Assembly: GCA_963845445.1 (NCBI GenBank)
Contig: CAWJSE010000002.1
Coordinates: 2,046,001-2,110,000, forward strand
DNA from: JABDBL01 sp963845445
GTDB lineage: Bacteria; Cyanobacteriota; Vampirovibrionia; Obscuribacterales; Obscuribacteraceae
Length of the DNA: 64,000 bases
Direction: 5' to 3'
In this document: piece by piece, positions 1 through 9,600 of the stretch
How positions within the stretch are numbered: the stretch's first letter is position 1
Layout: each line of letters begins with the position of its first letter
Position numbers and translations under genes: made by a program
Notes under the pieces: model-generated
Databases searched by the model: none
The model's input: only the letters and a program-made list of their open reading frames with translations
Told to the model about the DNA's origin: nothing

Positions 1-485
1 TGGTGCATTTCTTCTCTTTGCTTTTCTGTCATTACATTCATCGCACTGAGCATATGTTTTACACGTGCATCAGAAAGACCGGTCTTAAGCTGATTTATTT
101 TTTCGTGTAAGGACATAATCGCTTCTTTGTCTAATTTTGGCTCGGTCATAAGCAAGGCGAGTTTCTTCATGTTTGCTCTTAATTCAGCCTTTTGCTTAGC
201 AGTATCGATTATGTACTCTGACTTGAGCGAAATCAATTGCTCCATCTGTTCATCGGTTAAGCCAAGTTTCTCAGGCCATGGTTCGCAACCAGATCTTTCT
301 CCTGCCGCTGTTTCTGGCAATGCAGCAATAACGATCATATCTGAAGCATCGGCAGCCTCAGCAGCGTCAGCAACCTCTACAGATTCTTCCGCTTGTGCAC
401 AAACCTTAACTGTTGAAACATTAAAACAAAAAGCTAATGTAGTAGCAGTCATCATTCCAAAAAGCATACGATTGAAATTCTTCAT
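1..485 (-). CDS. Spy/CpxP-like periplasmic protein, 3' end outside window
   Basis: The frame is open from an ATG at 485 (minus) to the window edge, so at least 161 residues are seen and the C-terminus is missing. The first 30 or so residues form a signal peptide ending in CAQA. A short acidic Ala-rich linker follows, then a helical segment with LGLTDEQMEQL, the LTxxQ motif of the Spy/CpxP/ZraP family of small periplasmic chaperones and metal or stress sensors. The rest is charged and helical with many Met and Lys, as in that family. A weak Shine-Dalgarno (AAGG) lies about 10 bases upstream. The overlapping plus-strand frame at 127-504 is only its shadow. Family assignment rests on motif and layout; the ligand is unknown. 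Confidence 0.72.
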   Translation of the reverse strand, partial: MKNFNRMLFGMMTATTLAFCFNVSTVKVCAQAEESVEVADAAEAADASDMIVIAALPETAAGERSGCEPWPEKLGLTDEQMEQLISLKSEYIIDTAKQKAELRANMKKLALLMTEPKLDKEAIMSLHEKINQLKTGLSDARVKHMLSAMNVMTEKQREEMH

Positions 486-810
486 TTTCTGTACCTTATT
501 CTAGTTAAACAAACTCGTAGTAACACTGAGTAAACGTTGAATGATAGTAACCAAATGTGGAGAATTTGTGAAATCGCATGCCCGTCAGCTGCTAGCCAAG
601 TGAGAGATTTCTACCACGTTGCAACTAGCTCGTTTAGTTAGAATTTTGCTTTTCACTTGCAAAAGAACAAAACAATTTTTGATCCAGCAAGCGGGTATAA
701 TACAATTAGATAAGGTCATTAGAACACCGACACGGATTTGAGACACTGCTATTTCTGTTTGTTATTTAGCCTCATCTGTTAATTCTTGACTTTTATGAGG
801 TTAATTCTTC
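486..810. other. Divergent intergenic region
   Basis: No gene is seen here. It separates the minus-strand Spy-like gene from the plus-strand GlsB-like gene and should hold both promoters. It contains one copy of a 31-base motif (541-571) also found upstream of the PAP2 gene. Nothing else is recognised. Confidence 0.6.
541..571. repeat. Dispersed upstream motif, copy A
   Basis: This 31-base segment matches 3361-3391 at 26 of 31 positions, including an identical core TGTGGAGAATTTGTGA at 556-571. Both copies have the same orientation and lie 39-56 bases upstream of the start of a minus-strand gene. That position suggests a shared promoter element or protein-binding site. No known regulator site is recognised. 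Confidence 0.5.
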
Positions 811-1077
811 ATGACCATTATAAGTTTGCTCATATTTGTAATAGCTGCCTCAATTTGTGCCTGGATTGCCGAAGGTTTTGTCCCGAAACAAATACCGGGC
901 GGTTATTTTACAGCTGCCATGACCGGTATAGCGGGAGCGTGGATTGGAGTCAATATATTAGGTAATTTCGGGCCGGCTTTAGGGGGAGTATCGTTGCTCC
1001 CAGCTGTAGTCGGATCGGCTCTGTTCGTATCCATTTTGGCAATATTCACTAAACTGTGCCGTAAGGCCACCACTTGA
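811..1077 (+). CDS. GlsB/YeaQ/YmgE-family small membrane protein
   Basis: This 88-residue protein is almost entirely hydrophobic, with three predicted membrane segments separated by Gly-rich turns. GGYFTAAMTGIAGAWIG is the characteristic repeat-like region of the GlsB/YeaQ/YmgE (transglycosylase-associated) family. Members are small inner-membrane proteins induced in general or envelope stress; their biochemical role is not established, and the family name does not mean transglycosylase activity. TGAGGT lies about 10 bases before the ATG. It appears to be a single-gene unit followed by about 250 bases of non-coding sequence. Confidence 0.78.
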   Translation: MTIISLLIFVIAASICAWIAEGFVPKQIPGGYFTAAMTGIAGAWIGVNILGNFGPALGGVSLLPAVVGSALFVSILAIFTKLCRKATT

Positions 1078-1324
1078 TCAATAATTCTAATCCAGGCTCA
1101 TAGCGCACATTCTTGTCTTTGCTTTCTATGCTACTTACAGCAATAATCTCCTCATGACATCAGCTTGATTATAATCATACTTCTAGAGAAAGAATAGTTT
1201 GCACCACAGGCAGTGCATATTAATCTCTGTTTGGCTAAATATTTTAGTTTGCTGACAGTATAATAAGTTATTATTATTAAAGAGAGAATCAGATCATAAG
1301 GTGATCGAATTCACAGGTGGTTGA

Positions 1325-2539
1325 ATGGCAAAAAAACTTGGCATCGGCACAAAATATTTATATTTTAAGAACCGGCATTTGCTTATTGCAATAATTTTTA
1401 CGTTCTTATCTAATCAATCAAGCACCCCTTTGTCAGCTTCTTCTCAATCCAATGACAATTGGACAAGCCTTCAGCAGCGCGGCGTTACCGCACTCGACGC
1501 TAATGAATATTGGATCGCTGAGCCGATGCTTAAGCAGGCCATGATACAAGCTGAGATGTCGAATCCTAAAGACATACGTCTAGCAAAAAGCCTGGCAGAA
1601 CTTGGACGATTATATACAATTCGCGGACACTTTGACGAAGCCGAGTCTTATTTAGAAGAGGAACTTAGTATCAGAGAATTAATAGCAGCCAGTGATAGAT
1701 ATAAATGCATACCGACAATGGGATCTCTGATACAGTTTTATCTTATTTATGGCACACGCAGTAAAGCTAATCCCCTTACAGAAGAGCTACTTTCACTTGT
1801 TGAAGGTAAGCTGAATGAAGCAAGATCGAGTAGCACAAAAACCACATTACAAAAGGGAAAACCTTTGCAGGGCTGGCTGGGTGTAGCTGCTCCAGTAATG
1901 AAAGATCCAATTATTGAGTGGGCAATCACCTGTGATGCTGTCGGAAATTGCCATCGCGCCGCAGGCAACTTCGACCTTGCCAATCGACTATTCAATGCTG
2001 CCCTGGACATCAAAACAACAGTACTGGGCAATAATCACCTTTCTTTAGCCAACAGCTACGATAGCCTGGGAAGCTTGTGCTTAGAAAGAAACAATCTTCC
2101 CGAAGCAGAATCATATTTTACTGATGCGTTGAATATTACCGAAAAGACTTTATCTGCAGAAAGTCCCGAGGCCTATACACGATTGGATAAGTTGGCAAAA
2201 TGTCTAATCAAACAAGAAAAATATGTCGAAGCAGAAAAGCTTTATCTTCGTGCAATCGACATTTGGAAAGATAATACTTTAAAGCCCGACAATGAAGCTC
2301 GCGCGCTATTTGCGCTGGGTTCTCTTTATACTCAAGAGCATAAATATGATGAAGCTGTTCCCGTTTTGGAACCAGCTCTGCAGTTAGCGGAGGAAATTAA
2401 CGGACCCGATTCAATAGCGCTAGTTCCATATCTACAAAAATATGCCTACGCTTTATATTATCTTGCGCGCAAACCGGAGATGGAACAACTGAACGCTAGA
2501 GCTCGCACTATATCTGGTATTACAGTAAAGTCCGATTGA
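1325..2539 (+). CDS. Secreted TPR-repeat protein
   Basis: The 404-residue product starts with a basic N-terminus and a hydrophobic stretch (about residues 18-40) that reads as a signal peptide or anchor. The rest is tetratricopeptide repeats of the kinesin-light-chain type, for example YDSLGSLCLERNNLPEAESY near residue 240 and LFALGSLYTQEHKYDEAVPV near residue 330. Such arrays mediate protein-protein contacts; no catalytic domain is present. The start is supported by AGGTGG six bases upstream. It converges on the PAP2 gene with only three bases between the two stops. It resembles the TPR proteins at 19.7 and 58-60 kb. The partner is unknown. Confidence 0.85.
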   Translation: MAKKLGIGTKYLYFKNRHLLIAIIFTFLSNQSSTPLSASSQSNDNWTSLQQRGVTALDANEYWIAEPMLKQAMIQAEMSNPKDIRLAKSLAELGRLYTIRGHFDEAESYLEEELSIRELIAASDRYKCIPTMGSLIQFYLIYGTRSKANPLTEELLSLVEGKLNEARSSSTKTTLQKGKPLQGWLGVAAPVMKDPIIEWAITCDAVGNCHRAAGNFDLANRLFNAALDIKTTVLGNNHLSLANSYDSLGSLCLERNNLPEAESYFTDALNITEKTLSAESPEAYTRLDKLAKCLIKQEKYVEAEKLYLRAIDIWKDNTLKPDNEARALFALGSLYTQEHKYDEAVPVLEPALQLAEEINGPDSIALVPYLQKYAYALYYLARKPEMEQLNARARTISGITVKSD

Positions 2540-2542
2540 AAT

Positions 2543-3322
2543 TTAGTTTATACTTCTTCTCTTCCCTGGTTGCAGAATAATTTCGCAAAATCTATTCCGC
2601 CACAGAAAGAGTCTTGCAAAAACTTGCGAAACAACTTGTTCACTATATTTATAACTACCTTTGAGCGCGGTATCACTAATCAAAGTCATAAGCAGTGCCG
2701 ATAAGAAAAGAGAACCAAAGATAATGTCACTCAACCAGTGCAGACCGACTATTAATCGCACACTCAACATTACAACTGCTATGCACCACAAAATAAGGCT
2801 CATTCGGAAATACCGCTGAAAAGCCATCATAGCAAAAAAGAGATAGGCAATACCATGCCCCGAGGGAAATGAACTAGTGGGACAGCTATGCAACATAATG
2901 CCATATATTGTCTGCAAATTATAAAAGTGTTGAATACTGTGGATGGGAGTATTTCGCCTGATAAAGAACTCCGTTCCGCAAGATATGCCATATACAATAA
3001 GAGCCAATGCACCTAACCATAACCAATAAGATAAACGCTTGATGGTTTCGTTGTGGTTACCGCCCTGAAGAGCATGAACAAACAACAACAACAACAAACA
3101 AGTAAACACAAAAGCGTCCCCCAAACGAGTACTCGCCCAAGCAAGCGTTTCGTCAAGAAGAGGATTGACACCCAAAATCGAATTTAATTTGATAGCAACT
3201 TGCATGTCAACGTTAAGCAAAGCGCTATGGAACGAATGGTTCATATTAAGGAGCAACATTAGTAGACCTGCTCCAAGCACTAAGACCAAGGGCATTTGAG
3301 AAAACTTTTGCCAATTTATCAT
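2543..3322 (-). CDS. PAP2-family membrane phosphatase
   Basis: This membrane protein of about 259 residues has some six hydrophobic segments. It carries two of the three type-2 phosphatidic-acid phosphatase signatures: SSFPSGHG (motif 2, about residue 150) and RLIVGLHWLSD (motif 3, about residue 188, with the conserved His and Asp). The first motif (K-x6-RP) is not clear; FIRRNTP lies at its expected place. PAP2 enzymes remove phosphate from lipid phosphates such as phosphatidate, undecaprenyl diphosphate or lipid A; the substrate cannot be told here. I place the start at the ATG at 3322 because AGGAGA lies just before it; the frame extends to a GTG at 3337, but that would put the ribosome site inside the gene. 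Confidence 0.83.
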   Translation of the reverse strand: MINWQKFSQMPLVLVLGAGLLMLLLNMNHSFHSALLNVDMQVAIKLNSILGVNPLLDETLAWASTRLGDAFVFTCLLLLLFVHALQGGNHNETIKRLSYWLWLGALALIVYGISCGTEFFIRRNTPIHSIQHFYNLQTIYGIMLHSCPTSSFPSGHGIAYLFFAMMAFQRYFRMSLILWCIAVVMLSVRLIVGLHWLSDIIFGSLFLSALLMTLISDTALKGSYKYSEQVVSQVFARLFLWRNRFCEIILQPGKRRSIN

Positions 3323-3360
3323 ATATCTCCTCTGCACTATAAACTCATAAGTCTGAAGAA

Positions 3361-3391
3361 ATGGTAGCCATCAAGTGTGGAGAATTTGTGA
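3361..3391. repeat. Dispersed upstream motif, copy B
   Basis: Second copy of the motif at 541-571, lying 39 bases upstream of the chosen PAP2 start. The 16-base core at 3376-3391 is identical between copies. Confidence 0.5.
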
Positions 3392-3519
3392 TTCAGAAAA
3401 ATATCGCCTAATATATACCATTCGTAAACAAATTTGCAGGACAAATTGCAAGACATTGCTTGCTATCTAAACTTTGCTAGTATTCTGTCAGCAGTAGATT
3501 ATAAAGGGGTATGGACACA

Positions 3520-3978
3520 ATGCAAGGAAGAACGTATGTTCGAATATTGACAAGCTTTTCTCATATTTCGTACTCTCTTGTTTTGCTCATTCTTATAAGC
3601 TTTGCAAATTCGCCTTGCATTTTTGCTCAAGGCATGGGCAGCGGAACGATGGCAACGGGCGGGCGCGGTATGCGCGGTAATCAAAACCCTCAGCAAACGC
3701 CCGATCAAACCACCCCTCCCCAAAAACATCAAAATCCTTTCGGGATTGATTCAACACCTGCAGAGGGTGTCGAGGCAAGAACCTCAGCACTAGAGAACTT
3801 TATATTTGGCGGGGAGCAAAAAAAACTACCCCTGGAAAAACGGATAGCCCGGCTAGAAAAGAAGCTCATTCCGTATGAGCATCACAAAGCTGGCGAAGAC
3901 TTGAATCAGCGCGTCGATCACCTCTGGACAATTCTCAGCTCCGCAAATAAACCCTCAGAAAAATCTCCTACTCAATAA
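3520..3978 (+). CDS. Small secreted protein with charged C-terminal motif
   Basis: The product has about 152 residues. The first 37 form a signal peptide ending CIFAQ. A Gly/Met/Arg then Gln/Pro-rich linker follows. The C-terminal 70 residues contain KLPLEKRIARLEKKLIPYEH and RVDHLWTIL, a compact amphipathic, probably coiled-coil motif. I have a weak recollection of similar motifs in exported proteins of Melainabacteria, but name no family. The ATG at 3520 is preferred over 3511 because AAGGGG then has a normal spacing of about nine bases. It converges with the MFS gene. Function unknown. Confidence 0.68.
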   Translation: MQGRTYVRILTSFSHISYSLVLLILISFANSPCIFAQGMGSGTMATGGRGMRGNQNPQQTPDQTTPPQKHQNPFGIDSTPAEGVEARTSALENFIFGGEQKKLPLEKRIARLEKKLIPYEHHKAGEDLNQRVDHLWTILSSANKPSEKSPTQ

Positions 3979-4042
3979 TTTCTTAGTTTTGCGATTACCC
4001 GTCATATATATAACTGAGGACTTTGCCAATCCTATCTTGAAA

Positions 4043-5242
4043 TTAAAATTCAGGATTTTTATTGTAAGTTTCGGAAACACCAAACTGACATATCAAAAGA
4101 GCGAGCATAGCTACTATTGCTAAAGTAGTAAAAGCAAAATTATAGCCACAACTGGCGATCAACCAACCAGTTAGTAAATTACTTAAAGCCATCCCTAGAC
4201 CCTGAGTAAATAACACCATAGAGCGGGTAGCGTTATAGCGTCCGCTACCTGCAGCTAGATCGGCAGCTACAATTGAGGTTAGCACATTGATAATTCCTGC
4301 CCCAACTCCATCCAATAGTTGAATAGAAATTATTGCAAATGGATTAGCAGTGAACGTGTAAAGCAAAGCCCTTATTGGTAAAACGACGAAGGCTAGTTGC
4401 AGCAACGGTTTGCGCCCCCATATGTGAGAAAATTTACCGGTTAATATCGCCATAGGTATCATTACTAATTGCCCTGCAAGAATACAAGCTGGCATACTCA
4501 GTCCAGCGTACTTACTATTAATTTCAGCGATATATTGTGCTGCAGCAGGACACAATGCCGAATTACCTAATTGCCATATTCCCATAGCAATAGCAAAAAT
4601 TATAATTCTTTTGTCAGATAAAAGAAGAGAAAAATCGACCGGCTTTAATTGTTCATTGTTACTTTCTCTCGCTCGTGCATGATCAATCTCTGACTCATTA
4701 ATCATCAAAGCAAAAAAAACCCCGGCAATGGCCATTGCCGCTAATAAAATAAAAATAGAAATTTGTGAAACATAATAACCTAGCGCAGCTGCACAAAGAG
4801 AAACAATCACATTGCCCAAGTTATTAAAGGCACTGTTTCTTCCTATACGATCAGAAAAATCTGCTTTGCTTACCAATCCCATAGTGATGCCCACGACAGT
4901 GCTGGTAAGAATTGATAACGCTATTCCTGCAATTGATTGAACGGTAACAATCACCAACAGCTGATGGACAAGAATAATCAGTATGCAACAGACCGCCACA
5001 GCAAAAAATGAAATAGCAGCGATTTGTCTTTTCTTATCAATATAATCAACTAATAAGCCGGCCGGGATTTGTGTTAACAATGCCGCTATTGGTAAAGCCG
5101 CCAATACTATACCAATGCTGCCATGGTCCCAATGACATTGCGAAAGTAAATAAACAGATAAATACAAGCCAACGCCAGCGCTTAAGTCCCCGAGACAGAA
5201 ACTAAAACAATCGAGGGCAATCAATGATTTGTGTGATGCCAT
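4043..5242 (-). CDS. MFS transporter
   Basis: The 399-residue protein has about twelve hydrophobic segments in two halves of six, the layout and length of a major facilitator. The cytoplasmic loop between helices 2 and 3 carries GLLVDYIDKKRQIA, a variant of the MFS motif A, and the equivalent loop in the second half has GKFSHIWGRKPLLQL. It lacks the extensions of sugar or peptide porters and most resembles drug-efflux or sugar-efflux-like MFS proteins. Substrate cannot be inferred. It stands alone, convergent with the small secreted protein gene and divergent from the RRM gene across about 400 bases. Confidence 0.85.
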   Translation of the reverse strand: MASHKSLIALDCFSFCLGDLSAGVGLYLSVYLLSQCHWDHGSIGIVLAALPIAALLTQIPAGLLVDYIDKKRQIAAISFFAVAVCCILIILVHQLLVIVTVQSIAGIALSILTSTVVGITMGLVSKADFSDRIGRNSAFNNLGNVIVSLCAAALGYYVSQISIFILLAAMAIAGVFFALMINESEIDHARARESNNEQLKPVDFSLLLSDKRIIIFAIAMGIWQLGNSALCPAAAQYIAEINSKYAGLSMPACILAGQLVMIPMAILTGKFSHIWGRKPLLQLAFVVLPIRALLYTFTANPFAIISIQLLDGVGAGIINVLTSIVAADLAAGSGRYNATRSMVLFTQGLGMALSNLLTGWLIASCGYNFAFTTLAIVAMLALLICQFGVSETYNKNPEF

Positions 5243-5645
5243 TTACTATTTAAATAAATTCGCCTTAAAACCTGCATCCATTTTACGATTTAATTAGACA
5301 AAAACCCTGCAGCAAAAGATTGGAAAGAATTGAGTCTTCTTAATTCACTCTTCGGACCACCGCAGACATAGAGCCAACTCTTATGCAAGAATAGGATGGA
5401 AAACTCTCGCAAAAAAGACAGCTTCGTATATGTCTACTTTAATAGTGCAACTCAGAGAATAAGCAATCATATTCAGAGTTAGAAGCACTGTTTAGCCGAA
5501 AAGCCACATTATATATATACTTTAGTCTCAATATGTTCAACATATGCAATCTTTCTTGAAAACCTGTCATACTAATATTGTTCCAAAGCTATGGAGCACG
5601 GCAAAGTCCAATTAGAGCACTTTCGCCGACAAGCAAAGAGACAAC
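5243..5645. other. Divergent intergenic region upstream of the RRM gene
   Basis: No gene is seen. It should hold the MFS promoter and the promoter and leader of the RRM gene. Genes of this RNA-binding family often have long regulated leaders in cyanobacteria, but I see no recognisable element to support that here. Confidence 0.5.
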
Positions 5646-5924
5646 ATGAACAACAACAATAATAACAAACTATTTGTAAGTAATTTATCGTATAAGACCA
5701 CTGAAAGTGATCTAGAGAGTTTATTCTCTCAATCAGGCAGTGTCGTTAAAACACATATTGCCACTGATCGAGCCACCGGACAACAACGTGGTTTCGGTTT
5801 CATTGAAATGTCCACCGCACAAGAAGCTGAATCAGCCATTCGGCAATTGCATGGACATAGTCTACAAGGCAGAGAAATTTCAGTAGTGGTTTCACAGCCC
5901 AAACCCCGCTCTTCCGACTATTAA
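5646..5924 (+). CDS. Single-RRM RNA-binding protein, cyanobacterial Rbp type
   Basis: The 92-residue protein is one RNA-recognition motif. RNP2 is LFVSNL (residues 9-14) and RNP1 is RGFGFIEM (about residues 48-55), so the aromatic residues that stack on RNA are present. The short tail ends in a Pro/Arg/Ser-rich segment. The size and layout match the small Rbp proteins of cyanobacteria, which bind mRNA and are often cold-induced or guide mRNA localisation. A run of Asn codons (AAC/AAT) opens the gene. It is followed by a strong terminator and is monocistronic. A decayed copy of its 3' end lies behind the giant gene at 19130-19256. Confidence 0.88.
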   Translation: MNNNNNNKLFVSNLSYKTTESDLESLFSQSGSVVKTHIATDRATGQQRGFGFIEMSTAQEAESAIRQLHGHSLQGREISVVVSQPKPRSSDY

Positions 5925-5942
5925 GTTAATAAGTTCACCAAT

Positions 5943-5985
5943 AAAGAGCGCCAGACAGCAAATTATCTGGCGCTCTTTACTTTTT
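5943..5985 (+). terminator. Intrinsic terminator of the RRM gene
   Basis: A perfect 13-base-pair stem pairs 5943-5955 with 5966-5978 around a ten-base loop and is followed by TTTTT at 5981-5985. The GC-rich stem centre GAGCGCCAG makes it a strong rho-independent terminator. Confidence 0.9.
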
Positions 5986-6674
5986 ATCTTACAGCAAAGA
6001 AAATTCATTACGATGTCATTTGATGTCAATAATTCATTTTGTTCAATCGGCAAAACCAATCTTATAAATTAATTGAAGTCATCCGATGGCATCGATGCTT
6101 CAAGTAAATGGTGCCAAGCTTGATTTAAAAACTTCTTACTTATTTCAAAATTTTTATCTTATTCTCGTTCTGTCGAACGATGTGCTTAATGTCAGTGAGC
6201 ATTAAGCTGATGATATATGCCAGTGGGAGATTTACATAATAAAGGCTAAGACATGCCTAGTTATTTTGCTGTTGGCTAATTATTGAACGATTTATAAATT
6301 TTTAGATTTGAGAAAACGAATTAAGTATAGGGAGATTGGTGAATTATTCGCTCAAAAACTATCCGATTTAAAAAAATTTCTTACTTAACAAGAATTCTTG
6401 GAATATAAAAATTTATGGATGCAAAATAGAAAATAAAGGATATCGGCTCTATTTAGGTATGGATTGTCGGTATACCACAAACAGAGCTAAGCATCATCTG
6501 ATACTGAATGCTGCTGTTTTGCATTAGCTTGGTCATTGTCATTTCTAAAATCGCAAGCGAAAGAAAGAGATCTAAGAGTCGAGAAAGAACAATACTTATA
6601 CATAGCTTATGAATTAGAGCAACAAAGCTCTTTCCCCTTTACAATACGGCTCTGCAGAGAATGGAGAAAAATCG
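5986..6674. other. Intergenic region upstream of the giant gene
   Basis: About 690 AT-rich bases with no supported gene. The first 30 bases after the terminator (to about 6014) recur at 19583-19616 with three mismatches. A perfect eight-base inverted repeat, GCTTAATG/CATTAAGC, lies at 6184-6191 and 6200-6207 and could be an operator. The frame 6536-7033 is a shadow of the giant gene. Confidence 0.5.
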
Positions 6675-9600
6675 ATGCTCAAGAAAAGCAATTTTCAAAA
6701 ATCCTCCCGAGCTGTCATATGTATAGCAATACTTACGAGCCAAGTTGTTTCGTTGCCTACATTAGGACAGGCACACATTGCGCCTACTACACCGCACCAT
6801 GTCTGGACGGGAAACCATTCTTGCTCCAATCCAAATTCGAGTATATCTGGCACCCGCACCTCACTTATACATCATCATATACATCATATAAATGTAGGAG
6901 CAAATCAGCCAGTTGGCACAAACGGTCACCCAGACATCGGCAGCTATCATGCCGGATATATGTTCCACCATGGTGGGGAGCCAAGCTTAAATCAACAAAA
7001 TACTCATACTACCGCGTCCGTAAGTTTGCATAATCACTCGTACAATAGCTTTTCTGCTTCTCGGAGTCAGACAGGAAATGCGCAAACAAGTTATCAGCAT
7101 CATAACAACTTAAATAATCAAACAGCGATTACCCTCAGCGGTAGTAAAAGTGCAAATGGTTCTTTATTGGGCTCAGCAAGTCTACCCAACTTATTTAATT
7201 TAGATCTAGGTTCTAGCAAACTGGTAATTCAGGCGAGCAATTCTCTACCCATAACTATTACATTGGGTGGTTATTTAGCTGCTACTGGAAATATAATGGG
7301 CGGCAGACAAATGGTAATTGAGCCGGGAAAAATGCTTACCGCGGCGCAATATACAGCCATGGAACAAGTCATTACATCAGGATCACAGACTGTCGTTCTC
7401 TCTCAACACGGCACTGCGATAAGTGGATTGGTAACTTTAGTAGCCGGTCAAGTAAGTGGTTTGGCAGACATTCAAGTACCGACTCATGTTCTAGTAGATA
7501 CAGTTGGATTCAGCAGTAGCAATCCACTAAACATCGCCGGAACAACACAAATACTTGGTTCTCTTTATACTTTGGAGCAAAGTACAAGCGTTACAGCAGC
7601 CCTGAATTCTGCCTCTATATTTGTTGGTGCAAGAGGCACCCTTGGCGACCCACTTACTAATCAAAATCTATTCAATAACTTATTTGCTGCCAATGGTCTG
7701 AATTTAAGCATTCTAGGTAATCTCACTAACCAGGGCACCGTCAACTCAATTGGTACTCTAAATGTAAGCGCTAATCAAGTAGCCAATGTAAGCACGAATA
7801 ACCATCAAGCTGTGATGAGCGCACCCATTGTGAACATATACACGGCTTCCGGTAACGTTACCAACAGTGGCCAAATTATCGCTGGTAGCGGCAATGTGCA
7901 ATTCAATACTGCTGCAGCGCAGAATATCAATATAAATAATACCAAAGGCGTAATCCAAGCATTGCAAGGCTCTATCGATGTCAGAGATTTGGCATATGCT
8001 GGAAATGCCAATCTGAATTTAAGCGGTGGAGATTGGTTATCTCAGAATCTCAATTTAAATTCGGGTAGCGGTATCGCCACAGCTAATATAGGTAATGTCA
8101 CTGGAGCAATCAATACTAATGCTGGCGAAGCCCATGTTTTAGCATCAACACAAAATCTAATTATAGGTAATACAGCACTTAGTGGTGACCCAAGTTATTT
8201 TAATACACTTGGGAAAGTCACTATTGCTGGAAATTTAAATTTTTCTGGACAAGACTTAGCCATAGTAGCTAAAACTAATATTGTCACAGCTGCCGGAGCT
8301 GGATCAATTAACACAAGTTCTAGTATTGGCAACGGCGGCAATATTACAATGATAGCCGGTGCTAATTTCACTTCTTCTGGACCTGCTCAGGGAAATAATA
8401 ATCATGCCACTACATTGACTGTTAACGGTGGAACAGCCGCTGGTGGTTATATTGACCTTAGTGGAAATATAAGTGGTTCAGGTGCATCAATCAATACTCT
8501 TACTTCAGCCAGCAGTGCTGTTGGCGGAAATGGTGGCAATATTTCTTTGGTAGCTTATGGCGGCACCGCTGGACAATCAGGTAAGGTCAGCTTACCAACT
8601 GCTGTTACTGTTACAAGTGGTGGTAGCGGATCTGGAAATAACGGATCTGTAACTGTTATAGCTGGTGCTAACGCCGGCACAGGAATAAATGTTGGTGCTA
8701 TTAATACAACTGGCGGCACTGGTGTCAACGGCGGCGGTGATATTACTCTAGCAACAGCAGCACCTGCTCTCTTCAGCAATACTGGCACTATGACCATTAA
8801 AAATGGCTCCATTACTAATGGTGCTTCTTTTTTCGCTGGCAATTTGACTTCTGCTTCAATCGTTGCTGGTGCTTTAACCTCGCCGGGTGGTTTTGTGGCA
8901 GTCGAAGCTGGCAAAGCAGTAACTACCGGCACAATTACCAGTAATGGAGTGGGAGCAAATGGTAATGGCGGTTATATAAACGTAACAGCTGCCCGTAACA
9001 CGGATGCCCATTTACAAGTAAATGGTGATTTGAGCGCAAATGGTGTCGGCACCGGCTCTGGTGGCACCGCTAATATATCTTACAGTGGTTCCACTAACGT
9101 TTCAGGCGTACTTCTTGTGGGTGCCTCTAATGCCGCAAGCAATTATGTTAGTGGCAATATATCCGCTGACAGCGGCTTATCTGGAACGGCGGGCGGCAAT
9201 GTAAATATTAGCAGTCTTGTTCCAGGTCCTCTTAGTATTAATCCTGGTGTGAACGAAAGACCTATCAATGTAGGACTCACGGGTACAATATCAGCAAATG
9301 GATCTTCTTTAGGCAATGTCAATTTTTATGGAAAAACTATAAACGTAACAGGCCCTGGTGCGCTAACTGGTATCACCAACAATAATAGTGATGCAGCGGC
9401 TGTAACTTATACTGTCGGAAGCGGTAATTTAACACTTGGACAAATCAGTAATGCAAGTGGCAATATAGTTTTAACCAACAATGCTACCAACGGAATAATA
9501 CAGGCAACACAGAGCATAACCAGCGCTGGCAAATTAATTGTTAATGGTGGGGCCGCTGGTAGCCTTGTAGTACCAACTGGTGTCACCATTTCCGGTACTG

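Noticed and set aside
127..504. Plus-strand frame of 125 codons
   Set aside because: It is the shadow of the minus-strand Spy/CpxP-like gene, which has a signal peptide and the LTxxQ motif.
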